From assembly GCA_018336035.1 (NCBI GenBank), contig JAGXRD010000033.1, positions 1-64,000 of the forward strand: DNA of 64,000 nucleotides, in the 5' to 3' direction. Below, piece after piece: positions 28,639 through 37,332 of the stretch. Origin of the DNA: Alphaproteobacteria bacterium (GTDB lineage: Bacteria > Pseudomonadota > Alphaproteobacteria > Ferrovibrionales > Ferrovibrionaceae). Each line of letters begins with the position of its first letter. Position 1 is the first letter of the stretch. The notes under the pieces are model-generated. The model had not been told where the DNA came from. It searched no databases and saw nothing but the letters and a program-made list of their open reading frames with translations. Both the position numbers and the translations under genes were made by a program.

Positions 28639-29169
28639 ATGCCGCCTGATGACGGCATGAGCGACATCATCGTCACCTCTGATGGTTTCCTGCAATTCGG
28701 CGGCCTGCGTTTCCGCTGCGCGCTCGGCAAAGGCGGCGTATTGCCCGAGGCCGAGAAGCGCGAAGGCGATGGTGCCACGCCGCTCGGCCGCTATGCGCTA
28801 AGACAGGTTTTCTATCGGCCTGATCGTGTCGCGGCCCCGCAGACCAGACTGCCGCTGCAGGCGCTGACGCCGCAGGATGGCTGGTGCGACGATCCGAATG
28901 ACCCCGCCTACAACCGCTTGGTGACGCTTCCTTCTGCCGCCAGCCATGAAAAGCTGTGGCGCGAGGATGCGGTCTACGATGTGATCGTGGTGCTCGGCCA
29001 TAACGACGATCCGCCGGTGCCGGGTCTGGGCAGCGCCATCTTCATGCATGTCGCCCGGCCCGATTACAGCGGCACCGAAGGCTGCGTGGCGCTGGCGCTG
29101 TCTGACCTGCTGGCGCTGCTGGCCGTGCTGCGGCCAACGACGCAGATCGATTTTCGGTCGGCTCAGTAG
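28639..29169 (+). CDS. L,D-transpeptidase family (YkuD-type) protein
   Basis: A 176-residue protein; an ATG at 28657 is an equally possible start. It opens with LRFRCALGKGGVLPEAEKREGDGATPLG, a typical start of this family, and closes with the catalytic region IFMHVARPDYSGTEGCVAL, in which the His and the nucleophile Cys are in place. No signal peptide is visible, as in many alphaproteobacterial homologues of this short type. The family cross-links peptidoglycan or attaches proteins to it. Confidence 0.82.
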   Translation: MPPDDGMSDIIVTSDGFLQFGGLRFRCALGKGGVLPEAEKREGDGATPLGRYALRQVFYRPDRVAAPQTRLPLQALTPQDGWCDDPNDPAYNRLVTLPSAASHEKLWREDAVYDVIVVLGHNDDPPVPGLGSAIFMHVARPDYSGTEGCVALALSDLLALLAVLRPTTQIDFRSAQ

Positions 29170-29177
29170 CCGGCCGA

Positions 29178-30104
29178 CTAATATCCTGCTCGGGCTGCCG
29201 CCCAGTCGATGGCGGCGAGAACCGAGGCGGGCCGCGAGAAATGCAGCGGATGCCCGCCGCCATCTGTCACGACCAGTTCCACATCGGACAACACGGAGGC
29301 CAGCGGTCGGCCGTGTATCTTTGACCAGACCGAGGTATCGGCATCGTTGACGACGATGGCCACCGGCAGGCGTAGGCTGGGATATTGCGGCACCTGCCGA
29401 CGCAGGAAATCGTCGAGCGCGCGGATCTCGCGCGCGGTCGCGGCAAAATCGTTCGGTCGCAGACCGAGTGCTACCGGCGCAGCGTCGAAAGCCGGCGGCA
29501 CGGCACCCGGCGCGAAGGTGGAGGCAACGGCGCTATCCTTCAGCAGCGCTCCCACCGGCGCGACGATGGTGTGCTTCAGAACCGGGCCGACCAGCGGCGC
29601 ATCGGCTACGCCGAACGGCATGGCCGGACCGGTGCGCCAGGGATGCGTCGCCGGGCTGACCAGCACCAGCGCCGCCACCTGATCCGGATATTGCAGCGCA
29701 TAGCTGAGCGCCACGGCACCGCCATAGGAAAAGCCGAGCAGGACCGGCTTGCGCACGCCGAGTGTCTGCAATGCGGCATGCAGCGCCTGCGCTTGCGCAT
29801 CGGGTGTGTCGCTATCGATGCCATCGCTGTAGCCATGACCCGGCCGGTCGATGGCGATGGACCGGAACTGCCGCGCGGTCTGCGGCATCAGACTGGCTTC
29901 GAAATCCGCTGCCGCACCATAGGCGCCATGGATCATCACCAGCGCCGGGCCACTGCCACGCTCGATCACATGCTGGCGGATCCCGCCGGCCTCGATGATG
30001 TGTCCGGATGGCGGGAAGTCCCGCTCGGCCTGGCGGGTAATGTGTTCGCTGGCGGCACCGAGGCCGAAGAGGGTGACGCCGAGAAGAATGAGCGCAGTCA
30101 GCAT
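29178..30104 (-). CDS. Alpha/beta hydrolase, membrane-anchored
   Basis: A 308-residue hydrolase. An N-terminal hydrophobic segment (LTALILLGVTLFGLGA) is a signal anchor or signal peptide. The core shows VMIHGAYGAAADF, the IDRPGHGYSD stretch, the nucleophile elbow GFSYGG, an Asp in NDADTSVW, and a His in GGGHPLHF, a full catalytic triad. It stands 8 bp from the convergent transpeptidase gene. The substrate is unknown. Confidence 0.8.
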   Translation of the reverse strand: MLTALILLGVTLFGLGAASEHITRQAERDFPPSGHIIEAGGIRQHVIERGSGPALVMIHGAYGAAADFEASLMPQTARQFRSIAIDRPGHGYSDGIDSDTPDAQAQALHAALQTLGVRKPVLLGFSYGGAVALSYALQYPDQVAALVLVSPATHPWRTGPAMPFGVADAPLVGPVLKHTIVAPVGALLKDSAVASTFAPGAVPPAFDAAPVALGLRPNDFAATAREIRALDDFLRRQVPQYPSLRLPVAIVVNDADTSVWSKIHGRPLASVLSDVELVVTDGGGHPLHFSRPASVLAAIDWAAARAGY

Positions 30105-30253
30105 GGCTTCCGTTGGGTTCCAGGCTTTTTACGTTACGCCCGGCGGACTGGATGACTGCCGTAGCGTCAATGTGAGGGATTCACATCCGCCGCGATTGAC
30201 GGCGGAGCGGGGCTGTCGGATCATTCCGCCAACAAATTTCCTGGAGGAAACCC

Positions 30254-31243
30254 ATGACCCTTCCTGCCGTCGTTCAGGGCCGTCTGTCGCTGCCGGTGAT
30301 TGGCTCGCCGATGTTCATCGTCTCCGGGCCCGAACTGGTGATCGCCCAGTGCAAGGCCGGCATCGTTGGTTCCTTCCCGGCGCTCAATGCCCGCCCGGCC
30401 GAGGTGCTGGAGCAGTGGCTGCAGCGCATCACCACCGAACTGGACGAGTACCGCGCCAAGAACCCCGACAAGCCGGTGGCGCCATTTGCGGTCAACCAGA
30501 TCGTGCATCATTCGAATGATCGCCTGAAGCACGACGTGGAAATGTGCGTGAAGTACAAGGTGCCGATTGTCATTACCTCCTTGCGCGCACCCAACGAAGT
30601 GGTCGATGCCATCCATTCCTACGGCGGCATCGTGCTGCATGACGTGATCAACATCCGCCATGCCAAGAAGGCGCTGGAGGCCGGCGTTGACGGCCTGATC
30701 CTGGTCTGCGCCGGTGCCGGCGGTCATGCCGGCACGCTCAGCCCGTTCGCGCTGGTCTCGGAAGTGCGGCAGTTCTTCGACGGTCCGCTCGCGCTCTCAG
30801 GCTCGATCTCGCATGGCCGGCAGGTTCTCGCCGCCCAGGCGATGGGCGCCGATTTCGCCTATATGGGCACGCGCTTCATCGCAACGCAGGAAGCCAATGC
30901 CGCGCCGGGCTACAAGCAGATGCTGGTCGACTCGGCCGCCAGTGACATCGTCTATTCCTCGCTGTTTACCGGCGTGCATGGCAACTATCTGAAGAAGAGC
31001 ATCGCCGCCGCGGGCATGGACCCTGACAACCTGCCCGAAGCCGACAAGAGCACGATGAGCTTCGGCTCGGGCGGCAGCTCGAAGTCGAAGGCCTGGCGCG
31101 ACATTTGGGGCGCGGGGCAGGGCGTTGGCCTGATCCAGGACTCGCCGCCGGTGGCTGAACTGGTCGCGCGGCTCAAACGCGAATACGACGCCGCCAAGGC
31201 CGAACTGCTGGGCAGCGGTCGAGTGGCCCAGGCTGCAGAGTAG
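30254..31243 (+). CDS. Nitronate monooxygenase (2-nitropropane dioxygenase family)
   Basis: A 329-residue FMN enzyme with a TIM barrel. LPVIGSPMFIVSGPEL at the start, LVCAGAGGHAGTLSPFALV and LALSGSISHGRQVLAAQAMGADFAYMGTRF are family signatures, including the phosphate-binding Gly-rich loop and the His near the flavin. It oxidises toxic alkyl nitronates. A GGAGGAA site precedes the start. Upstream, GTGAGGGATTCAC (30171-30183) is a short palindrome of unknown meaning. Confidence 0.87.
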   Translation: MTLPAVVQGRLSLPVIGSPMFIVSGPELVIAQCKAGIVGSFPALNARPAEVLEQWLQRITTELDEYRAKNPDKPVAPFAVNQIVHHSNDRLKHDVEMCVKYKVPIVITSLRAPNEVVDAIHSYGGIVLHDVINIRHAKKALEAGVDGLILVCAGAGGHAGTLSPFALVSEVRQFFDGPLALSGSISHGRQVLAAQAMGADFAYMGTRFIATQEANAAPGYKQMLVDSAASDIVYSSLFTGVHGNYLKKSIAAAGMDPDNLPEADKSTMSFGSGGSSKSKAWRDIWGAGQGVGLIQDSPPVAELVARLKREYDAAKAELLGSGRVAQAAE

Positions 31244-31308
31244 CGCCTCGCTATCTGCGCACTGGCTTTAGACCAGGGTCGTAGCTGTCGCCGCGTGGCC
31301 TTTGACGG

Positions 31309-31331
31309 GCACGATCTGCTATAGATCGTGC
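31309..31331. promoter_or_regulatory. Inverted repeat upstream of prpE
   Basis: GCACGATCT and AGATCGTGC form a perfect 9-bp inverted repeat with a GCTAT centre, 24 bp before the prpE start. TTGACG at 31302-31307 just before it could be a -35 element. It is a candidate operator; no regulator gene lies next to it. Confidence 0.5.
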
Positions 31332-31355
31332 AAAGATAAAGGCAGGGAGGCGCGT

Positions 31356-33257
31356 ATGGCTGGCCGCTATGAACAGGTCTATGCAGCAGCAAAGGCTGAT
31401 CCGGAAGGTTTCTGGGCCGAGGCGGCGCGCGCGCTGCACTGGACCAAGCCCTGGGATCGCGTGCTGGATGCCTCGAACCCGCCATTCTATCGCTGGTTCG
31501 CCGGCGCGGAATGCAACACCTGTTACAACGCGCTCGACCGTCATATCGAAGCCGGCCATGGCGAGCGCATCGCGCTGATCTACGACTCGCCGGTCACCAA
31601 CACGATCCGTAAATTCACCACGCTGGAACTGCGCGACAAGGTCGCCAAGCTGGCCGGCGCGCTGCAGGCCCAGGGCGTGCAGAAGGGCGACCGCGTCATC
31701 ATCTATATGGCCATGACGCCCGAAGCCGTGATGGCCATGCTGGCCTGTGCCCGTATCGGCGCGATCCACTCGGTGGTGTTTGGCGGTTTCGCGCCACGCG
31801 AACTCGCCACCCGCATCGACGACGCCAAGCCGAAGTTGATCATCGCGAGTTCCTGCGGCCTCGAAGCCGGGCGCGTAGTGGAATACAAACCGCTGCTCGA
31901 TCAGGCCATCGAGATGGCCGCGCACAAGCCATCTTCCTGTCTGGTCTTCCAGCGACCGATGTATGTCGGGCCGATGACTGCGGGCCGCGATTTCGATTTC
32001 GATGCTGAAAGCGCCAAGGCGCCGCCGGCCGATTGCGTGGCCGTCCAGGCGACCGATCCGCTCTATGTGCTCTATACCTCGGGCACCACCGGCATCCCCA
32101 AGGGCGTCGTGCGCCAGAATGGCGGCCATATGGTGGCGCTGAACTGGTCGATGAAAAACATCTACGGCGTCAATCCCGGTGAGGTTTACTGGGCCGCCTC
32201 CGATGTCGGCTGGGTGGTAGGGCATTCCTATATCGTCTACGCGCCACTGATTGCCGGCTGCACCACGCTGCTTTACGAAGGCAAGCCGGTCGGCACACCC
32301 GATGCCGGCGCCTACTGGCGCGTGATCGAGCAGCATAAGGTGGTCGCCCTGTTCACGGCGCCGACCGCCTTCCGCGCCATCAAAAAGGAAGACCCGAAGG
32401 CCGAGCTGCTGAAGAAGTATGATCTCACGCATTTCCGCACGCTGTTCCTGGCCGGCGAGCGCGCCGATCCAGATACCGTGAAATGGGCCGAGGATGCGCT
32501 GGGTAAGCCGGTGATCGATCACTGGTGGCAGACCGAAACCGGCTGGCCGGTGGCCTCGAACTGCATGGGAATCGAAGTCCTGCCGGTCAAGCATGGCTCG
32601 CCGACCCGTATCGTGCCGGGCTACGACGTGAAGGTGCTGGACGATGACGGCCATCCGGTGAAGGCCGGCGATATCGGCAATATCGTGATCAAGCTGCCGA
32701 TGCCGCCGGGCTGCCTGCCGACGCTGTGGAACAACGACGAAGGCTTCAAGAAAAGCTATCTCGCGCGCTTCCCCGGCTTCTACAACACCGGCGATGCCGG
32801 CTTCATCGATGAAGACGGTTATATCTTCATCATGAGCCGCACCGACGACATCATCAATGTCGCCGGCCATCGCCTGTCGACCGGCGGCATGGAAGAGGTG
32901 CTGGCCTCGCATCCCGATGTGGCGGAATGCGCCGTGGTCGGTGTCGCCGATGCGCTGAAGGGTCAGGTACCGCTTGGCTTCGTGGTGCTGAAAGCCGGCG
33001 TGACCAAGCCCGAAGAGCAGATATTGCGCGAGTTGGTGCAGCTGGTGCGCGAGCGAATCGGGCCCGTTGCTGCGTTCAAACAAGCCGCTGTCGTGAAACG
33101 GTTGCCGAAAACGCGTTCGGGCAAGATACTGCGCGGCACCATGCAGAAAATCGCCGACGCGCAGGACTATCGCTTGCCTGCCACCATCGACGATCCCGCC
33201 ATCCTAGGCGAGATCTCCGAGGTGCTGCAGCCGCTCGGCTATGCCAAGCGGCCCTGA
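31356..33257 (+). CDS. prpE: Acyl-CoA synthetase, propionyl-CoA synthetase (PrpE)-like
   Basis: A 633-residue AMP-forming ligase of the acetyl/propionyl type. The ATG at 31356 follows GGGAGG. Motifs: TSGTTGIPKG (P-loop), WWQTETGWP, NTGDAGFIDEDGY, and at the C-terminus TRSGKILR with the catalytic Lys. The sequence IYMAMTPEAVMAMLACARIGAIHSVVFGGFAP is typical of PrpE/Acs. It activates propionate or another short-chain acid to the CoA ester. No 2-methylcitrate genes are nearby. Followed after 3 bp by ampG. Confidence 0.85.
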   Translation: MAGRYEQVYAAAKADPEGFWAEAARALHWTKPWDRVLDASNPPFYRWFAGAECNTCYNALDRHIEAGHGERIALIYDSPVTNTIRKFTTLELRDKVAKLAGALQAQGVQKGDRVIIYMAMTPEAVMAMLACARIGAIHSVVFGGFAPRELATRIDDAKPKLIIASSCGLEAGRVVEYKPLLDQAIEMAAHKPSSCLVFQRPMYVGPMTAGRDFDFDAESAKAPPADCVAVQATDPLYVLYTSGTTGIPKGVVRQNGGHMVALNWSMKNIYGVNPGEVYWAASDVGWVVGHSYIVYAPLIAGCTTLLYEGKPVGTPDAGAYWRVIEQHKVVALFTAPTAFRAIKKEDPKAELLKKYDLTHFRTLFLAGERADPDTVKWAEDALGKPVIDHWWQTETGWPVASNCMGIEVLPVKHGSPTRIVPGYDVKVLDDDGHPVKAGDIGNIVIKLPMPPGCLPTLWNNDEGFKKSYLARFPGFYNTGDAGFIDEDGYIFIMSRTDDIINVAGHRLSTGGMEEVLASHPDVAECAVVGVADALKGQVPLGFVVLKAGVTKPEEQILRELVQLVRERIGPVAAFKQAAVVKRLPKTRSGKILRGTMQKIADAQDYRLPATIDDPAILGEISEVLQPLGYAKRP

Positions 33258-33260
33258 TCG

Positions 33261-34658
33261 GTGGCGCAGGACACACCCCTGGGCACACGCGTTGCATCCT
33301 GGTTCTCGGCGCTCGCGGTCTATCGTGACCGTCGCGTGCTGGCGATTCTGGTCCTAGGCTTCGCGTCCGGCCTGCCGCTGGCGCTGACCGGTCAGACGCT
33401 GCAGGCCTGGCTGAAGGAATCCGGTGTCTCGCTGCAATCCATCGGATTGTTCGCGCTGGTCGGCGTGCCCTATACGCTGAAATTCCTCTGGGCGCCGCTG
33501 ATCGACCGCCTGCCGCTGCCGCTCCTGACGCGCTGGCTCGGCCGTCGGCGCAGTTGGCTGATTTTCGCGCAGGCCCTGCTGATGGCCGCCATCGTCGGGC
33601 TGGCGCTCAGCAATCCGGCCCAGGCGCTGGCCGTCACGGCGATTTTGGCCGTTGGCGTCGCCTTCGCCTCTGCCACGCAGGATATTGTGATCGATGCCTG
33701 GCGCGTCGAAATCCTGGAACAGCGCCAGCTGGCTGCCGGGGCTGCTTCCATCGTGTTCGGCTATCGTCTCGGCATGCTGGTGTCGTCTGCTGGCGCGCTC
33801 TATCTGGCCGACCAGTTCGCCTGGCCGCTGGTCTATCTTTCGATGGCGGCTTTGCTGGTGGTCGGTGCCATGACTGTCTTGCTGATCGGCGAGCCGCAGG
33901 CCCAGCCGCGCGGCGATGCCGAGCGACGCTTCGCCGAGGCCCAGGCCTGGCTCGGTGCGCGCCCGCATCTGTCGGGGCCGGTGGCCGCCACGATGGCCTG
34001 GTTCTATGCCAGCGTCGCCGGGCCCTTCCTGCAATTCATGTCGCGCAAGGGCTGGGTCGGAATCCTGCTGTTCGTGATGCTGTTCAAGCTGGGTGACAGC
34101 CTGGCCGGCGTGCTGGCCACCAGCTTCTATCTCGATATCGGCTTCACCAAGACGGAGATCGCCGAGATCAGCAAACTCTATGGTTTCGGCGCCACCATGA
34201 TCGGGCTGTTCATCGGCGGCTGGATGATGCAGGCGGTCGGGCTGTATCGCGCGCTGTGGGTCTGCGGCCTGCTGCAGATGGGCTCGAACCTGCTATTCGC
34301 CCTGCTGGCGCTGCGCGGGCATGACCCCTTGTTCCTGGCGCTCACGGTCGGCGTCGAAAACCTGGCGGGCGGCATGGGCACGGCGGTGCTGGTGGCTTAT
34401 CTCTCGGCCCTGTGCGACGTCGCCTATACCGCCACGCAATATGCCCTGCTGTCGTCGCTGACCGCGGTGGCCCGGACCTTCCTGTCGTCCTATGCCGGTT
34501 TCCTGGCCCAGGGACTCGGCTGGCCGGCTTTCTTCCTGCTGACCACGGTGGCGGCTGTGCCCGGCCTTATCTTGCTGGCCTGGCTGACCCGACGCGGGGC
34601 CGAGACACGGCTCGATACGCGCAGGGCGGGTAATGGCGGCACGATAGCCGAGGACTGA
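33261..34658 (+). CDS. ampG: AmpG-family muropeptide MFS transporter
   Basis: A 465-residue MFS permease starting at GTG on 33261, 3 bp after prpE. LGFASGLPLALTGQTLQAWLKESGVSLQSIGLFALVGVPYTLKFLWAPLIDR is the diagnostic N-terminal region of AmpG (here read across residues 32-83), and TQDIVIDAWRVE is also typical. It imports anhydro-muropeptides from the periplasm for recycling. The coupling to prpE is by distance only. Confidence 0.9.
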   Translation: MAQDTPLGTRVASWFSALAVYRDRRVLAILVLGFASGLPLALTGQTLQAWLKESGVSLQSIGLFALVGVPYTLKFLWAPLIDRLPLPLLTRWLGRRRSWLIFAQALLMAAIVGLALSNPAQALAVTAILAVGVAFASATQDIVIDAWRVEILEQRQLAAGAASIVFGYRLGMLVSSAGALYLADQFAWPLVYLSMAALLVVGAMTVLLIGEPQAQPRGDAERRFAEAQAWLGARPHLSGPVAATMAWFYASVAGPFLQFMSRKGWVGILLFVMLFKLGDSLAGVLATSFYLDIGFTKTEIAEISKLYGFGATMIGLFIGGWMMQAVGLYRALWVCGLLQMGSNLLFALLALRGHDPLFLALTVGVENLAGGMGTAVLVAYLSALCDVAYTATQYALLSSLTAVARTFLSSYAGFLAQGLGWPAFFLLTTVAAVPGLILLAWLTRRGAETRLDTRRAGNGGTIAED

Positions 34659-34773
34659 CCTCGCGACTCGTTACGATCCGTCCAGAGATTGCAGTCGGGC
34701 CTAGTCTATATTTGGGGGTTAGCGACCCGATATGGCCCCTACATATTTTTCTTGGATACGCGTTTTAATATAT

Positions 34774-34791
34774 CCGTCATATATTTGACAC
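34774..34791 (+). promoter_or_regulatory. Pho-box-like site upstream of the olsB-type gene
   Basis: CCGTCAT-ATAT-TTGACAC fits the alphaproteobacterial Pho box (two CTGWCAY heptamers separated by 4 AT-rich bases) with one mismatch in each half. It lies 33 bp before the start codon. Ornithine lipid synthesis is known to be induced by phosphate starvation in several alphaproteobacteria, which supports the reading. The right half overlaps a TTGACA that could be a -35 box. Confidence 0.6.
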
Positions 34792-34824
34792 TATTGCATC
34801 ATCGTGTAAGACGATAGTCGGAGT

Positions 34825-35700
34825 ATGAACATGCAGTTGCCTCTCTCCGTCCCATCGGCCCTCCCACAGCCCCGCGCCGCCCGCCGCGGCTGGCAGTGTA
34901 CGTCTGCCGATGGCCGGTTCGAGGTGCGGCTGACCCGCAGCCCGGATGACATCGCCCAGGCGCAGCGCCTGCGCTACAAGGTGTTCTACGAGGAGATGGC
35001 CGCCGAGCCGTCGCCCGAGATGGCCCGGCTGGGTCGCGATTTCGACCAGTTCGACCGACTGTGCGATCATCTGATGGTCTTCGACCGCCGCCATCCCGAT
35101 GGCGAGCAGGCCGTGGGCACCTATCGCCTGCTGCGCCGCGAATTCGCCGAAACCCATGGCGGCTTCTACTCCGCTTCGGAATACGATCTGAAGCCGATGC
35201 TGGATTATGCCGGCGCCGGCGGCGGGCTGCTCGAACTCGGTCGTTCCTGCGTGCATCGCGACTACCGCACCAATGCGACCATCCAGCTGCTGTGGCGCGG
35301 TATCTCCACCTACATCACCGACCACGATATCAGCTTCATGTTCGGTTGCGCCTCTTTCCCGGGCACCGATCCGCAGCAGCATGCTGCCGCGCTGAGCTAT
35401 CTGCATCACAATCATCTGCCGCCGCCGCAATGGCGCGTGCGCGCGCTGCCCGAGCGCTTCGTGTCGATGAATATGATGCCGGCCGAGCAGGTCAACATGC
35501 GCACCGCGCTGCATGCCCTGCCGCCGCTGATCAAGGGTTATCTGCGGCTGGGCGCCTATATCGGCGACGGCGCAGTGATTGACCAGCAGTTCGGCACCAC
35601 CGACGTGTTCATCCTGCTGCCGGTCGACCGCATTGCGCCGAAATACCAGAACCGCTTCTCGGTCGATGAAGGCCTGACCGTCACCGAATATCACGCCTGA
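34825..35700 (+). CDS. olsB: OlsB-type GNAT acyltransferase (ornithine lipid synthesis)
   Basis: A 291-residue protein of the GNAT fold with the OlsB pattern: LRYKVFYEEM, then FDRLCDHLMVFD, VGTYRLLRREFAETHGGFYSASEYDL, and LELGRSCVHRDYR. OlsB transfers a 3-hydroxyacyl chain from ACP to the alpha-amino group of ornithine, making lyso-ornithine lipid. No olsA-like acyltransferase is adjacent. It is preceded by an AT-rich 166-bp region containing a Pho-box-like site and followed by a strong terminator, so it is a single-gene unit. Confidence 0.85.
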   Translation: MNMQLPLSVPSALPQPRAARRGWQCTSADGRFEVRLTRSPDDIAQAQRLRYKVFYEEMAAEPSPEMARLGRDFDQFDRLCDHLMVFDRRHPDGEQAVGTYRLLRREFAETHGGFYSASEYDLKPMLDYAGAGGGLLELGRSCVHRDYRTNATIQLLWRGISTYITDHDISFMFGCASFPGTDPQQHAAALSYLHHNHLPPPQWRVRALPERFVSMNMMPAEQVNMRTALHALPPLIKGYLRLGAYIGDGAVIDQQFGTTDVFILLPVDRIAPKYQNRFSVDEGLTVTEYHA

Positions 35701-35725
35701 CGCGACGTAAACTGCAATCCGATCA

Positions 35726-35756
35726 ACGGCGCCGGCTTCCGGCGCCGTTTTTCTTT
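35726..35756 (+). terminator. Intrinsic terminator after the olsB-type gene
   Basis: A 10-bp GC-rich stem, ACGGCGCCGG (35726-35735) with CCGGCGCCGT (35739-35748), loop CTT, followed by TTTTCTTT. Confidence 0.9.
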
Positions 35757-35813
35757 GCGTAACATTCGTTCCCGAGGAAACGGAAACCCGACAGGGATGA
35801 GTGGGGCGCGACC

Positions 35814-37331
35814 ATGAATCTGGCGCATCTGCTGCACCGTGCAGCGAAAGTCTGGGGCGATCGGCCGGCTTTGTCGGTCGGCAAAGCCGTACGGCTGACC
35901 TATGCCGAGACAGGCCGTCGCGTGCCAAGGCTGGCGGCAGGTCTGGTCGAGGCCGGCAAACTGCAGCGCGGCGACCGTGTGGCGCTGCTGCTGAAGAACT
36001 GCCCGGAATACTGGGAGCTGCTGTTTGCGCTCTGGCATGCCGGTATGGTCGCCGTGCCGGTGAATGCCAAACTGCATGCGCGCGAGGTGGCCTGGATTCT
36101 CGACAATGCGGGCGCGAAGCTGGCGGTGGTGTCCAGCGCATTGGCCGACGAATTGAAGGCCCTGACGCCGACGCCGCTGATCCTGCTCGAGTCGACGGAC
36201 TTCGCCGCGCTCTACGATGCGCCGGCGGTCCCGGTGGCCGATGTGGCTCCCGACGATCTGGCCTGGCTGTTCTATACGTCTGGCACTACAGGGCGGCCGA
36301 AGGGCGCCATGCTGACGCATCGCAATCTGGTGGCGGCGGTGATGAACTATTTCGCCGATGTCGATCATGTCAGTCCGCGGGACTGCATCATCCACTGCGC
36401 GCCGATCAGTCACGGTTCGGGCCTCTATGGCCTGCCGCATGTGGCGCGCGGCGCCAACCAGGTGATCCCCGAATCTGGCGGTTTCGATCCGGCCGAAACG
36501 CTGGAGCTGATCGCGCATTGGCCTGGCTGCAGCTTCTTCTTCGCGCCCACCATGGTGCATCGCCTGGTGCATGCGCCGCAGATCGCCGGCGCCGATACCA
36601 GCAACCTGAAAACCATCGTCTATGGCGGCGGGCCGATGTATGTCGCCGACCTGCAGGATGCCATGCGGGTGCTGGGGCCCAAGCTGGCGCAGATTTACGG
36701 CCAGGGTGAAGCGCCGATGACCATCACCGGCATGGACAAGGGCATGCATGTCGATACCGGGCATCCGCGTCATCTGGCGCGGCTCGGTTCGGCCGGCGTG
36801 GCGCGCACGGACGTGGAAGTGCGTGTGGTGGATGCCGATGACAACCCGCTGCCCAATGGCGAGATCGGCGAGATCATCTGCCGCGGCGATGTGGTGATGG
36901 CCGGCTACTGGCGCAACCCCGAGGCATCAGCGCAGACCCTGCGCAATGGCTGGCTGCATACCGGCGATGTCGGCAGCTTCGACGACGACGGCTATCTGAC
37001 CCTCAAAGACCGCTCCAAGGACATGATCATTTCCGGCGGCAGCAACATCTATCCGCGCGAGGTGGAAGAGGTGCTGCTGCAGCATCCGGATGTGGACGAG
37101 GTCTCGGTGGTCGGCAAGCTGCATGCCGACTGGGGCGAGGAGGTGGTGGCCTTCGTGGTACGCCGCGATGGCGCCGCCGTCGATGAGGCGTCGCTGGATG
37201 CACTCTGCCTCGACCATATTGCCCGCTTCAAGCGGCCCAAGCAGTATCGTTTCCTGCAGGCCCTGCCGAAAAACAATTACGGTAAGGTGCTGAAGACCGA
37301 ACTGCGCATCCTGCTGGAAAAGGAAGGCTGA
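35814..37331 (+). CDS. AMP-dependent acyl-CoA ligase
   Basis: A 505-residue ligase. P-loop YTSGTTGRPKG, the ADP-forming region YGQGEAPMTITG, WLHTGDVGSFDDDGY and the C-terminal Lys motif KNNYGKVLKTEL are all present. The length fits the medium/long-chain acyl-CoA or aromatic-acid CoA ligases. The following ligase gene begins 1 bp after its stop. Its acid substrate cannot be told from motifs. Confidence 0.85.
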   Translation: MNLAHLLHRAAKVWGDRPALSVGKAVRLTYAETGRRVPRLAAGLVEAGKLQRGDRVALLLKNCPEYWELLFALWHAGMVAVPVNAKLHAREVAWILDNAGAKLAVVSSALADELKALTPTPLILLESTDFAALYDAPAVPVADVAPDDLAWLFYTSGTTGRPKGAMLTHRNLVAAVMNYFADVDHVSPRDCIIHCAPISHGSGLYGLPHVARGANQVIPESGGFDPAETLELIAHWPGCSFFFAPTMVHRLVHAPQIAGADTSNLKTIVYGGGPMYVADLQDAMRVLGPKLAQIYGQGEAPMTITGMDKGMHVDTGHPRHLARLGSAGVARTDVEVRVVDADDNPLPNGEIGEIICRGDVVMAGYWRNPEASAQTLRNGWLHTGDVGSFDDDGYLTLKDRSKDMIISGGSNIYPREVEEVLLQHPDVDEVSVVGKLHADWGEEVVAFVVRRDGAAVDEASLDALCLDHIARFKRPKQYRFLQALPKNNYGKVLKTELRILLEKEG

Positions 37332-37332
37332 G

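Noticed and set aside
31251-33083. Long minus-strand frame opposite prpE
   Set aside because: The prpE frame is complete with P-loop and catalytic Lys; the opposite frame shows no protein pattern.
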